Shown: in pieces, positions 1 to 7,387 of the stretch
Numbering within the stretch: position 1 is the first letter of the stretch
Layout: the number at the start of each line of letters is the position of its first letter
Assembly: GCA_964607245.1 (NCBI GenBank)
Contig: CAZSIB010000009.1
Coordinates: 1 to 51,430, forward strand
Length of the DNA stretch: 51,430 bases
Direction of reading: 5' to 3'
Source: CAZLPZ01 sp964607245
Lineage (GTDB): Bacteria; Pseudomonadota; Alphaproteobacteria; Micavibrionales; Micavibrionaceae
The notes under the pieces: generated by a model
Told to the model about the DNA's origin: nothing
The model's input: only the letters and a program-made list of their open reading frames with translations
The model's database searches: none
Position numbers and translations under genes: made by a program

Positions 1-53
1 TCGAAAGATGTGTTATTGGCGGCTTGGATCATTTGCAAATCCCCCCAGGTCAT
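1..53 (-). CDS. Start of a further phage-like gene, cut by the window edge
   Basis: An ATG at 51-53 on the minus strand opens a frame (MTWGDLQMIQAANNTSF) that runs off the left end with no stop. It follows the LamG gene by 14 bases, in the same direction, and a purine-poor CCTCCGGG stretch precedes it. The tight spacing suggests the next gene of the same structural cluster. Only 17 codons are visible, so no function can be given. Confidence 0.4.
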   Translation of the reverse strand, partial: MTWGDLQMIQAANNTSF

Positions 54-67
54 GAAACCCGGAGGGT

Positions 68-907
68 CTATAAGTTTCCCCAGGGGGTGCCCCATTTGGT
101 CGTCAAATACGCGCCAATCTGGTTGAGTTCGCTGTTCGCAAGCACGCGGTTGTAGATCAAGATTTCGGCAATCATGCCGTCGTAAAACGTATTGCTGGTA
201 GTAAGTCCCGCGTTATCGACCCCCGCGCCGATGGAAAGCGCGGCGGCATCAGCGTTCACGCCTGCGCCGGGGCCACTGGTGTCGATAGAATAAGACGGTT
301 CCGGCGATCCATTCTTATAGAGGTGAAGTCCGGTCGATGTGCCATTGCCATCCCATGTGCACACGGCAACCCACGGGTTTGTGATATCAATTGTGTTATC
401 GAGCGTAGAGCGGCGTAAAAACGTTCCTGTCGATGTAAAGTCATGGATAAAGTTAAATTGGTTTGTGGTTTTCGTCCCGATCAAGGCCCCACCCGAGAAA
501 CGTTCGGAAATCATACGTGCCGTTCCTGTCCCCGGTTGGGCGTTATCTGTCTTGGTGACAGCAATATAGGTGCGCGGGGACGGCGCGGTAAAAATGCGAG
601 CGGCGGTTTTAATGACGTCTGTCGTGCCATCAAAATCAATTGCATTTTTACTGTTGATTGTCCGTGTTCCCGTGGCGGGCTGGGCGGTACTGCTGGCTGT
701 GACGTGGCGGGCGTTCCCACTTTTGTCGTTCCATTGCGATACCGCGCCGGAAGACGATGTAATGCTGGCCGCGTCATCGGCGTCGAGCCACAGTTGAAGC
801 CCCGACAGATCGGTCGGGATGAAAGGGGGTGGCCCGCCACCACCACCGCTGCCACTTCCTTTTTTGCGCACAAACATGGGTGCGCCCAGTCCAAGAAGAA
901 TAGTCAT
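68..907 (-). CDS. LamG/concanavalin A-like domain protein, phage-tail-like
   Basis: This 279-residue protein starts with a short basic N-terminus and a Gly/Pro-rich linker (residues about 17-29, GSGSGGGGG then PPPF). The rest looks like one laminin-G-3/concanavalin A-like jelly-roll domain: LQLWLDADDAAS near residue 37, QWNDKSG near 58, IDFDG near 90, LHLYKNG near 196, and MIAEILIYNR close to the C-terminus. Domains like this are common in phage, prophage and gene-transfer-agent tail or appendage proteins, where they bind surface glycans; that role is inference here. There is no signal peptide, which fits a virion protein better than a secreted enzyme. It lies 18 bases downstream of the 109-residue gene, with a GGGG ribosome-binding site 8 bases before the ATG. 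The cluster continues past the left edge. Confidence 0.7.
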   Translation of the reverse strand: MTILLGLGAPMFVRKKGSGSGGGGGPPPFIPTDLSGLQLWLDADDAASITSSSGAVSQWNDKSGNARHVTASSTAQPATGTRTINSKNAIDFDGTTDVIKTAARIFTAPSPRTYIAVTKTDNAQPGTGTARMISERFSGGALIGTKTTNQFNFIHDFTSTGTFLRRSTLDNTIDITNPWVAVCTWDGNGTSTGLHLYKNGSPEPSYSIDTSGPGAGVNADAAALSIGAGVDNAGLTTSNTFYDGMIAEILIYNRVLANSELNQIGAYLTTKWGTPWGNL

Positions 908-925
908 GATAATTACCCCGGATTT

Positions 926-1255
926 CTATTGGCGTTCGCTGATGTACAGTGTGCCGTCGGTTGTATCGGCGCGTAGGGCCGCGACATAGCGGTCTTTGGT
1001 ATCCGGGCCAATCGCAACGTCATAGTATGTGCCGGCCGGAAAAAAATGGTCGGTGTTACTGGCCGTGACCGTTGAATCCCCAAGGCGGATATAGCAGGCA
1101 ACGGTCGCGTATAACGTGATGACGCGCGTGCTTGCAGAAATCGCGTTTGTGTTCCGTGCGGAGGTGATCGTGAGCGCAACGGTTTTTGCGCCGCCATCGA
1201 CATAGCCGAGCGCAGGAATCGGGTTGCCAAGTGTATCGGTGGGCATTTGTGTCAT
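926..1255 (-). CDS. Small phage-like structural protein, hypothetical
   Basis: A 109-residue protein rich in Thr, Ala and Ser, predicted to be almost all beta strand. Its middle, CYIRLGDSTVTAS followed by DHFFPAGTYYDVAIG, resembles the small beta-sandwich decoration or fibre-like proteins in prophage structural clusters. It is followed at once by the LamG protein, so both were probably transcribed leftward as part of a tail or capsid module. An AGGATCTATCACC stretch precedes the ATG and gives a usable ribosome-binding site. I recognise the style of the protein but no named family, so the phage assignment rests mainly on its neighbour. Confidence 0.6.
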   Translation of the reverse strand: MTQMPTDTLGNPIPALGYVDGGAKTVALTITSARNTNAISASTRVITLYATVACYIRLGDSTVTASNTDHFFPAGTYYDVAIGPDTKDRYVAALRADTTDGTLYISERQ

Positions 1256-1295
1256 GGTGATAGATCCTTTTATGTTTGTGATTCAGGGTTGATCG

Positions 1296-1333
1296 TAAAA
1301 AAGCCACCTGGTGTTATCCGGGCGGCTTTTTGT
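1296..1333. terminator. Hairpin terminator, usable on both strands
   Basis: AAAAGCC (1298-1304) pairs with GGCTTTT (1324-1330), with additional CC/GG pairs inside. On minus the stem is followed by six T; on plus by TTTTTGTCTTTT. It lies just upstream of the phage-like genes and could insulate them from the glycosylation operon. Confidence 0.65.
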
Positions 1334-1363
1334 CTTTTAAGGCGCGGGTATCTTTAACTTGTC

Positions 1364-1450
1364 ATCACTGCGCAAGCGGCGCTCATATAACGCCGCGAGG
1401 TTTCAGAAGGTATAAGGTTTAGGGGTATATGTTCCCGCTTGCGCAGCGAT
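1364..1450. repeat. Long interrupted inverted repeat with a nested alternative hairpin
   Basis: CTGCGCAAGCGG at 1368-1379 is matched by its exact complement CCGCTTGCGCAG at 1435-1446; with one mismatch the arms extend to 1364-1380 and 1434-1450. Inside, GCGGCG (1376-1381) pairs with CGCCGC (1391-1396). The inner hairpin shares bases with the left outer arm, so the two folds exclude each other. No reading frame covers it. This is the most distinctive part of the 318-base gap at 1256-1573. It could be a small RNA, a protein-binding site or a junction of the phage-like segment. Confidence 0.5.
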
Positions 1451-1475
1451 AACAAGGAGAGATCGCGCCCGTGCC

Positions 1476-1519
1476 AAAAAAAAATCGGGCGACGTGTTCG
1501 AAGACACAATTCGCCCGAT
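1476..1519 (-). terminator. Strong intrinsic terminator of the glycosylation operon
   Basis: ATCGGGCGA at 1484-1492 pairs with TTCGCCCGAT at 1510-1519, with extra TGT/ACA pairing inside. Read on minus, the stem ends in a run of nine T (A on plus at 1476-1484). It lies 55 bases beyond the stop of the ArnT-like gene. Confidence 0.85.
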
Positions 1520-1573
1520 GTTGTATACAATGTAACTCAACACTTGATAAATGTCAAGAACTTTTTTAAAAAT

Positions 1574-3178
1574 TTATTTGGTGAGGAGGGAAATCGCCTT
1601 TCCGGGGCTGCGATAAGGGGCTGTATAGGCGATTTTATAGCCTTTGGGTGGTTTCCCTGCCGTGTGTCTTAGGATTATAATCCCCTTCGGGTGACGGGCG
1701 AGCCACCCGGCCATGCGGTCGGGTTCGATAATATCGACGGGTTCTTTCAGATGCGCAAGATAGCCGAGTTCACCTTGCCAGGCACGCGCCACGGCAATCG
1801 GCTTGCCTGCATCGGCATAAGGTTTCACAATCGCGGCAACACCCGAGAGGTCGTAATATTTTGTCATCATCGGAGCAAGAGACAGGTGTAAACAGATGAT
1901 GAGCGCCACGTGCGCAGCAAAGATCGCCCGAAAACTTTGAGTTGTATCATACCCAGCGCGGCGAACGTGCCGCGCGATCAAGGCAACGGCAATAAGACCC
2001 AGGATCAGAAAATGCAACGACACATTGCTCATCTGGGCCAGGGTCCCGGTGGGAGTGGGAAGGTTACGTGCCGTGATCACGACCCCCAATAACCCAAGGA
2101 ATGCGAGCGATCCAGGGAGAAGGGCGAGAGTATAAAGTCGGCCAGGAGAGAGACGGTCAAGGACGCGGCGGGTCACGATATAATGCGCGGCAAGCAAGGC
2201 AAGCCCCGGGAGCAGGGGGATCAGGTAATGTACTTGTTTCCCGCTGATCGCCATAAAGGCGATGAAGGGGGAAAGAATCCAGGCCAAAAGAAAGCGCGTT
2301 TGCCAGGTGCGTATCTCATCAGGGCATTTCCCGCGGCGATAAAAGGGAGCGATAAAAATCCACGGGAGTGTCAGTGCGGGCAAGGCCGCGAGATAAAACC
2401 AAAAAGGCCGTGCGTGATCGAACGCATTCACCATTCGGTCGGCACTTTGGCCTCGAAAGATCATGTCTTTATATTCGGGTCCGCCGAGATGGGCGGCGGG
2501 TAATGCCCAGGCAAGGCCGATTGCTGTACCAATCAGAAGCGCAAAGATCGTTCCTTGGAACCACAGGCTCCGGCTTGGGGAAAAATCCCGCCGGATCAAA
2601 GGAAATAAAAGGATAACCGGGAGTAGGTGAAGCAAGATCACCGGTCCCTTGATGAGGGCCCCGGCCCCAAGCGCCAGGCCGAGCAGCATAAAATTCCACC
2701 GTGATCCGCCCTGGTAAAAGCGGAGCAGGGCATAGATCCCCACCAGCACAGCGCAAGCGAGAAGCGCATCAAACATGATGAGCGAGCTGTAGATCAGGAA
2801 AAACGGCGTTGCGCCCAGCATAAAAACCGCGATATCGGCCTTTTGCCGCGCATCCGGCCAAAGAACGCGTGCAATTTGATGCGTCATGAACAGTGTGCCC
2901 AAAGACCCGATCAGCGTGACAAGCCGGGCGGCCCAAATATCGGTCGTGCCAAAAAATGACCACATCGCGTTGATCAGCCAAAAGAGCATGGGCGGTTTGT
3001 GATGATACGGATCAAAATTCAGGGTCGGTAGGATATATGTCCCACGGGTCATGTATTCCCACGCGACGGTCAGATAACGCGTCTCATCAATGGGAAGAAG
3101 GGGCCGGGCCGCATTCACGACAACCATCAGGGCGATAAATCCAAGAGAGATCAGGGTCAGAGGAGGCAGATGTCTCAT
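1574..3178 (-). CDS. ArnT-like (GT83) integral membrane glycosyltransferase
   Basis: A 534-residue polytopic membrane protein with about a dozen hydrophobic segments. The family signature is in the first periplasmic loop: acidic DETRY (residues 31-35) followed by HHKPP (59-63), as in ArnT and other GT-C enzymes that take a sugar from a polyprenyl-phosphate donor. ArnT itself adds aminoarabinose to lipid A; the sugar and acceptor here cannot be read from sequence. The preceding genes make up the rest of such a pathway: a GT2 that would charge the lipid carrier and a LAB_N protein. The start overlaps the LAB_N stop by 4 bases, so the genes are translationally coupled. The length is normal for the family. 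Confidence 0.85.
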   Translation of the reverse strand: MRHLPPLTLISLGFIALMVVVNAARPLLPIDETRYLTVAWEYMTRGTYILPTLNFDPYHHKPPMLFWLINAMWSFFGTTDIWAARLVTLIGSLGTLFMTHQIARVLWPDARQKADIAVFMLGATPFFLIYSSLIMFDALLACAVLVGIYALLRFYQGGSRWNFMLLGLALGAGALIKGPVILLHLLPVILLFPLIRRDFSPSRSLWFQGTIFALLIGTAIGLAWALPAAHLGGPEYKDMIFRGQSADRMVNAFDHARPFWFYLAALPALTLPWIFIAPFYRRGKCPDEIRTWQTRFLLAWILSPFIAFMAISGKQVHYLIPLLPGLALLAAHYIVTRRVLDRLSPGRLYTLALLPGSLAFLGLLGVVITARNLPTPTGTLAQMSNVSLHFLILGLIAVALIARHVRRAGYDTTQSFRAIFAAHVALIICLHLSLAPMMTKYYDLSGVAAIVKPYADAGKPIAVARAWQGELGYLAHLKEPVDIIEPDRMAGWLARHPKGIIILRHTAGKPPKGYKIAYTAPYRSPGKAISLLTK

Positions 3179-3507
3179 GTATTCGCCTGTTGCGTTTGGT
3201 GGGCTTTGATTAAATAAAGGTTGCGGACATAAACGATGAAGCCGAATAATTGCCCCGCGATGATGACTGGGTCTTCTTTATAAAAGCCATAGACCAGGAC
3301 CATTGCGCTGCCGATAATCGACAGGTACCAAAATGCGATGGGGATTACGCTGCGCTTCGCGCGTTCGGATTCGATCCACTGCACGACCATGCGCGACATG
3401 AACACGGCCTGACCCAAAAGGCCAAAGATGACCATGGGGTCGTTGACCACTTTGGCCCCCGTGTCCATCAGAGAGTCGATGATTTTAAGGGTGATATCGT
3501 TGATCAT
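3175..3507 (-). CDS. LAB_N (lipid A biosynthesis N-terminal domain) membrane protein
   Basis: A roughly 110-residue protein with three or four membrane segments matching the LAB_N family: FGLLGQAVFMSRMVVQWI, SERAKRSVIP, FWYLSIIGS, and a final GQLFGFIVYVRNLYLI helix. The family often lies beside GT2 and ArnT-like genes; its biochemical role is not well defined. I chose the ATG at 3505-3507 (MINDITLK) rather than an upstream TTG at 3523-3525. The ATG has AGGA 11 bases before it and avoids overlapping the GT2 stop. The gene is flanked on both sides by glycosyltransferases with almost no spacing, so all three are one transcript. Confidence 0.85.
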   Translation of the reverse strand: MINDITLKIIDSLMDTGAKVVNDPMVIFGLLGQAVFMSRMVVQWIESERAKRSVIPIAFWYLSIIGSAMVLVYGFYKEDPVIIAGQLFGFIVYVRNLYLIKAHQTQQANT

Positions 3508-3511
3508 GGGG

Positions 3512-4243
3512 TTACATTTCCTCAATCTTGGCCGGAATTTTCGCGCGGGCCTGAAGCCACATCACGCCGAACAGATCGACAATTCCGACCCACAGGCGAT
3601 TCCACATATTGTACTTGGACACGCCCCGCAGGCGGGGCCGGTGATTCACATCAATGAGCGCAATCTCGAATCCTTCGCGTTTCACAAGGGCGGGAAGGTA
3701 GCGGTGCATATGCGCAAAATAGGGCAGGCGGACATAGACATCCCGGCGGATCAGTTTAAGCGAGCATCCCGTATCCCGTACACCGTCGTTTAACAAAAAG
3801 GCGCGGATTTTGTTCGCAATGCGCGAGGACAGGCGTTTCCCCAGTGAATCATTGCGCTTGCGCCGCTGGCCCGCAACCATGCCAAGATTTTGATGAGCCG
3901 ATTTTTCAAGATAGAGGTTATAGAGAAGTGGAATATCTGCCGGGTCGTTTTGCCCGTCGCCATCGAGCGTTACGATCAAATCGCCCTTGGCCGCGCGGGC
4001 ACCGGTCATCATCGCGGCGCTTTGCCAGCATCGCCGATCATGGTTTAAAATCCGGACCAGCGGATAACGCGTCCGCAGGTTTTTCAATGTCTCGAGCGTG
4101 TTATCCGTGCTGCCATCGTTCACATAGATGATTTCGGCGATATTGGCCGGGGTCGCAACCGACATGATTTCGGTGACCAGGGGCTCGATATTCTCGGCCT
4201 CGTTGAGCGCGGGGATCACAAGGGAGGTGGTAGGGGCTGTCAT
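3512..4243 (-). CDS. GT2 polyprenyl-phosphate sugar synthase (ArnC / dolichol-phosphate mannosyltransferase type)
   Basis: A 243-residue GT-A fold glycosyltransferase. Visible motifs are VIPALNEAE (9-17), the nucleotide-binding VNDGSTDNT (41-49), the metal-binding LDGDGQND (93-100), and DTGCSLK (157-163) typical of this subfamily. It would transfer a sugar from a nucleotide to undecaprenyl phosphate on the inner face of the membrane. It lacks the two C-terminal membrane helices of ArnC/GtrB, having only one hydrophobic stretch near 216-232, and so may be peripheral. It is the first gene of the operon with LAB_N and the ArnT-like transferase, a layout that implies modification of a periplasmic glycolipid, probably lipid A. 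Confidence 0.85.
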   Translation of the reverse strand: MTAPTTSLVIPALNEAENIEPLVTEIMSVATPANIAEIIYVNDGSTDNTLETLKNLRTRYPLVRILNHDRRCWQSAAMMTGARAAKGDLIVTLDGDGQNDPADIPLLYNLYLEKSAHQNLGMVAGQRRKRNDSLGKRLSSRIANKIRAFLLNDGVRDTGCSLKLIRRDVYVRLPYFAHMHRYLPALVKREGFEIALIDVNHRPRLRGVSKYNMWNRLWVGIVDLFGVMWLQARAKIPAKIEEM

Positions 4244-4455
4244 TATTTACATAGTCCTAAATTTTTTCGTCAGGGTCGTCGTTAAAACCGTTCCGTCCTC
4301 TAATGGAGGAAACCATACGGCGATCTTGCCCAAAAATAAAGCGGCGGATTGAAGCGGGCGATTGTTGACAGAATGTCTGTGGATATGGTTACATACCCCT
4401 CGCGCGAACAGGCGTGAATTGTTGAACATAGGTTTTCATGTAAAGGAGAGAGAAG

Positions 4456-4800
4456 ATGGCTACAGAACAATTAAGAGGCGATATTTCAGCAGCAGGTGGA
4501 GTTCCCCACAATACGCATCGCGCGAGTGGCGAGGCGGATTTTGATGGTGTTGAGCAAAGAGATCGTGCCGATAAACCAGCAGACCCCAAAGCCGAAGCTC
4601 TGCGTCATCAGTATATGTGCGCGGTGTTGAGTGGCCTCGCAAGAAGTGAAGTTCTCGGTCCTGGTCAATGGCAGGAGATTGCTACCGGAGTTAAAGACTG
4701 TGCATGGACACGTGAAAGAGAAAGAGCAGAATGCCTTGCAGAGAGTCTAGTTTCTGTTGCCAAACTTATTGTTGATAAGGCGCTTGGACTGAACAAATAA
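4456..4800 (+). CDS. Orphan hydrophilic protein, 114 residues
   Basis: Nothing in it matches a family I know. The first half is polar and probably disordered (Asp, Ala, Arg-rich up to about residue 45). The second half looks alpha-helical, with a possible amphipathic helix AECLAESLVSVAKLIVDKALGL at the C-terminus (residues 91-112). An AAAGGAG ribosome-binding site sits about 9 bases before the ATG, strong support that it is translated. A TTGACA at 4365-4370 is a possible -35 box, but no good -10 follows. It stands alone between the glycosylation operon and the helicase gene, with 211 and 233 bases of non-coding DNA on either side. Confidence 0.7.
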   Translation: MATEQLRGDISAAGGVPHNTHRASGEADFDGVEQRDRADKPADPKAEALRHQYMCAVLSGLARSEVLGPGQWQEIATGVKDCAWTRERERAECLAESLVSVAKLIVDKALGLNK

Positions 4801-4872
4801 GCCAAATTCTGCTGGGGCTGCTTGAGTACAGCGGTTCTAATTTGGAAATGAACATGCCCGATGAAAGAAATT

Positions 4873-4894
4873 CCTTCCCCCTTGAAGGGGAAGG
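4873..4894 (+). repeat. Small GC-rich hairpin, CCTTCCCC / GGGGAAGG
   Basis: Eight perfect pairs join 4873-4880 and 4887-4894 around a 6-base loop. No T-run follows, so it is not a classical terminator. It could be a dispersed palindromic element or help end the 4456-4800 transcript. Confidence 0.4.
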
Positions 4895-4958
4895 GAGAGT
4901 TTCTCGAATGTTTCGTTGGTTTTTATCCCCTTATTCTTATCTATCCCCCTTCTTTTCG

Positions 4959-4989
4959 TTGACAGAAAATCAATTCTGGCGCATATAGA
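4959..4989 (+). promoter_or_regulatory. Candidate promoter of the DEAD-box helicase gene
   Basis: A perfect TTGACA at 4959-4964 is followed either by CATATA after 17 bases or TATAGA (4984-4989) after 19. The start codon is at 5034, giving a leader of about 40 bases. Confidence 0.4.
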
Positions 4990-5033
4990 GCCTAAGAAGA
5001 ATAATTTTATTACCTGAAACTAGAACCGAGTCG

Positions 5034-6356
5034 ATGTTATTTTCCGATCTGGGCCTGTCGGCCCCTTTGCTTTCCGCCTTGGCTGAAAAAGGCTATCAAA
5101 CCCCTACGCCCATTCAGGAACAGGCTATTCCTATTGTGCTGATGCTGCGCGATGTCATTGGCATTGCCCAGACCGGCACCGGAAAAACAGCCAGCTTTAC
5201 CCTGCCCATGATTGAAATTCTGGCCGGGGGTCGCGCCAAGGTGCGGATGCCGCGCAGTCTGGTGTTATCCCCCACGCGCGAACTGGCCGCACAAATTTCC
5301 GACAATTTCGCGATGTACGGCAAGGGATCGGGCCTGACCCATGCGTTATTGGTGGGCGGCGAGTCCATGATTGAGCAGACCAAAATTTTAAACCGCGGGG
5401 TGGATGTCTTGATCGCGACGCCGGGGCGCTTGCTCGATTTGTTCGAACGCGGCCAGATTTTGATGAACGATATCAAGATCCTGGTGATTGATGAGGCCGA
5501 TCGGATGCTGGATATGGGATTCATTCCCGATATTGAACGGATTATTGGCATGATCCCGCCGCTCGGTCAGAAATTGCTTTTTTCCGCGACCATGCCGCCC
5601 GAGATTCAAAAACTTGCTGAAAAATTCATGCGGAATCCGAAAACCGTGCGGGTGGACCCGCCGGCGAGCCCTGCGCAAACGGTTGAGCAACATCTGGTCT
5701 GGGTTCAGGCGCGGGAGAAACGTGCGGCGCTTCATAACTTGCTTAAAAAAGAAGACGTCAAAAACGCCTTTATCTTTTGTAACCGTAAGGTCGAAGTGGC
5801 GGCACTGGCACGGTATCTAAGCGAAAAAGGATTCGCAGCTGCGCCCATGCACGGCGATATGGCGCAAAGCGCACGGAACAAAACCTTGCAAGATTTCAAA
5901 GATGGCGGCGTCATCATGATGGTGTGTTCGGATGTTGCGGCGCGGGGCCTGGATGTTAAGGGCGTGTCGCACGTCTTTAATTTTGATGTGCCGTTTAATG
6001 CTGAAGACTATGTGCACCGCATTGGGCGGACAGGTCGGGCGGGGATGTCGGGACGGGCCTGGACACTCGCCCATGCCGATGAGGTGGATCATGTCCGCGC
6101 GATTGAAAAATTGATTGGGCGCGCCATTCCAGTCGTCGAACTGGACCGGTACGGGACATCCGCGCCGGATGAGTTGGGTGTTCCCCCCCTTGAGAAAAAA
6201 ACGGTTAAGCGTGTGGGCCCAGCCAAAGGGCATACGCGGATTGAACGGTCAAATAAAACAAAGGCGCCAATCAAGCGTGCGGCGGCCATTGATGATTTTG
6301 ATGAGGGTGTTAGTGGGTTTGGGGATGATGTCCCCGCATTCTTGCGCGCGCGGTAA
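5034..6356 (+). CDS. DEAD-box ATP-dependent RNA helicase, RhlE type
   Basis: A 440-residue helicase with all core motifs in order: Q-motif region with Phe3 and PTPIQ (24-28), Walker A AQTGTGKT (45-52), PTRELA (80-85), TPGR (129-132), DEAD (153-156), SAT (184-186), and HRIGRTGRAG (328-337). It would unwind RNA duplexes during ribosome assembly or RNA decay, with cold adaptation a usual role. The C-terminal tail after about residue 380 is basic and poorly conserved (KKTVKRVGPAKGHTR), as in RhlE proteins that bind RNA through it. Its last 47 bases overlap the end of the opposite-strand gene at 6310-6723. The start lacks a strong ribosome-binding site (only GAG at about -8). Confidence 0.92.
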   Translation: MLFSDLGLSAPLLSALAEKGYQTPTPIQEQAIPIVLMLRDVIGIAQTGTGKTASFTLPMIEILAGGRAKVRMPRSLVLSPTRELAAQISDNFAMYGKGSGLTHALLVGGESMIEQTKILNRGVDVLIATPGRLLDLFERGQILMNDIKILVIDEADRMLDMGFIPDIERIIGMIPPLGQKLLFSATMPPEIQKLAEKFMRNPKTVRVDPPASPAQTVEQHLVWVQAREKRAALHNLLKKEDVKNAFIFCNRKVEVAALARYLSEKGFAAAPMHGDMAQSARNKTLQDFKDGGVIMMVCSDVAARGLDVKGVSHVFNFDVPFNAEDYVHRIGRTGRAGMSGRAWTLAHADEVDHVRAIEKLIGRAIPVVELDRYGTSAPDELGVPPLEKKTVKRVGPAKGHTRIERSNKTKAPIKRAAAIDDFDEGVSGFGDDVPAFLRAR

Positions 6357-6723
6357 GCGCCGCGGCGACATCAAGTCGAACCATAGGGATGGCTGCACTT
6401 TCTGCGAATGCGCCGCGCAAGGCGTGATAGGCCTTGAGTTCTGGAGACGGGTTTTGCGGATCAACCGGGATAATAATCGCGTCTTCTTTCGACAGTCGAT
6501 CAAGCAAATCGATTTGTTTCCCGTTCGTTGGGATGGCATAGGCCCCAACGACCCGCCCTTCGTTGCCGGATATTTCTGGGCGCGCACCCTTTAAGGAAGA
6601 ACCTGAATTCTCATTATATTCAGCGACAAATCGGGCCGCATCCTCGGGGTTGCGATGCGCCGTCAAGTAAACAAGTCGTCTCTCCTTCGAATCACACCAG
6701 CGAATAAAAATGGCTTTTTCCAT
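6310..6723 (-). CDS. Hypothetical protein, 137 residues, overlapping the helicase gene tail-to-tail
   Basis: No family is recognised. The protein begins MEKAIFIRWCDSKERR and looks like a small alpha/beta fold, with VVGAYAIPT and AIIIPVDPQNP as possible strands. The C-terminus (ALTARARMRGHHPQTH) is encoded entirely within sequence shared with the helicase 3' end. The upstream AGGGGA directly abuts the ATG and is too close to be a good ribosome-binding site. Against that, the frame is long and uninterrupted outside the overlap, and no plus-strand gene competes for 6357-6723. A palindrome at 6747-6761 lies just upstream. Confidence 0.6.
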   Translation of the reverse strand: MEKAIFIRWCDSKERRLVYLTAHRNPEDAARFVAEYNENSGSSLKGARPEISGNEGRVVGAYAIPTNGKQIDLLDRLSKEDAIIIPVDPQNPSPELKAYHALRGAFAESAAIPMVRLDVAAALTARARMRGHHPQTH

Positions 6724-6746
6724 TCCCCTAGTGTAATCAGAAATCC

Positions 6747-6761
6747 TTACGAAATTCGTAA
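6747..6761. promoter_or_regulatory. Palindrome TTACGAA-A-TTCGTAA, possible operator
   Basis: Seven perfect pairs around one base lie 24 bases upstream of the start of the 137-residue gene. It is followed by A+T-rich DNA. The size and position fit a repressor site. Its TTACG/CGTAA half-sites recur, with different spacing, in front of the XRE gene at 32084. Confidence 0.35.
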
Positions 6762-6795
6762 TTTGTAAAATAAAAGGAATATAAACCTGTTTTTT

Positions 6796-7386
6796 TTACG
6801 CGTGTCCGATGAGGCTGGTCAGTTGCGCCGGATCGGGAATCCCGAGTTGCCGTAGGGCCAAATCCCATTTCTGATCTGGCGGCGTTTGAAACACAAGCTC
6901 AGGTGTGGCGGGGCCAGAAAGCCAGGTATTTCCGGCAAGTTCCTGTTCCAGTTGTCCGGCCTGCCAACCCGCATAACCCAAGAAAAAAGAAAAAGTCGAT
7001 GGGCCGTCGCCTTTTGCAATGGCATGAAGCCCGTCGATCGTGGCTGTGACAGAAAACTGATCATTCACAATCACGGTTTCTTTGCGCTGGTATTCGGGCC
7101 CGTGCAAAATAAACCCGCGTCCGGTTTCGACAGGGCCACCTTGCATCACGGGACAACGGCGTAACCCCTCATCCTCGAAAGGGATCTCGAGCTGTTCCAG
7201 CATGTTGTCGAGACGCATGGTATTGTGCGTTTCGGTTAAGACCAATCCCATCGCACCATTTTCGTCATGTGCACACATAAAAATGACCGCGCGGTGAAAT
7301 CGCGGATCATTCACCCCCGGCATCGCGACAAGGATTTGACCGGCAAGTGAAGCAAAGGTGTTGAGGGGGGCGGGCATCATTGTCAT
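6796..7386 (-). CDS. YqgE/AlgH family protein
   Basis: A 196-residue DUF179 protein. Characteristic segments are LAGQILVAMPGVNDPRF near residue 14, VIFMCAHDENGAMGLVL near 34, the central GGPV with RGFILH, and GYAGWQAGQLEQEL near 138. The name AlgH comes from an alginate-regulation link in Pseudomonas; the molecular activity of the family is unsettled. It begins one base after the stop of the SIMPL gene, so the two form one transcript. No terminator was identified after it. Confidence 0.9.
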   Translation of the reverse strand: MTMMPAPLNTFASLAGQILVAMPGVNDPRFHRAVIFMCAHDENGAMGLVLTETHNTMRLDNMLEQLEIPFEDEGLRRCPVMQGGPVETGRGFILHGPEYQRKETVIVNDQFSVTATIDGLHAIAKGDGPSTFSFFLGYAGWQAGQLEQELAGNTWLSGPATPELVFQTPPDQKWDLALRQLGIPDPAQLTSLIGHA

Positions 7387-7387
7387 T

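Noticed and set aside
443..976. 177-residue plus-strand frame across the phage-like genes
   Set aside because: It is antisense to the LamG protein and rich in Cys and Arg, with no ribosome-binding site.
4247..4429. 60-residue minus-strand frame before the GT2 gene
   Set aside because: No ribosome-binding site, no recognisable fold and composition like non-coding DNA.
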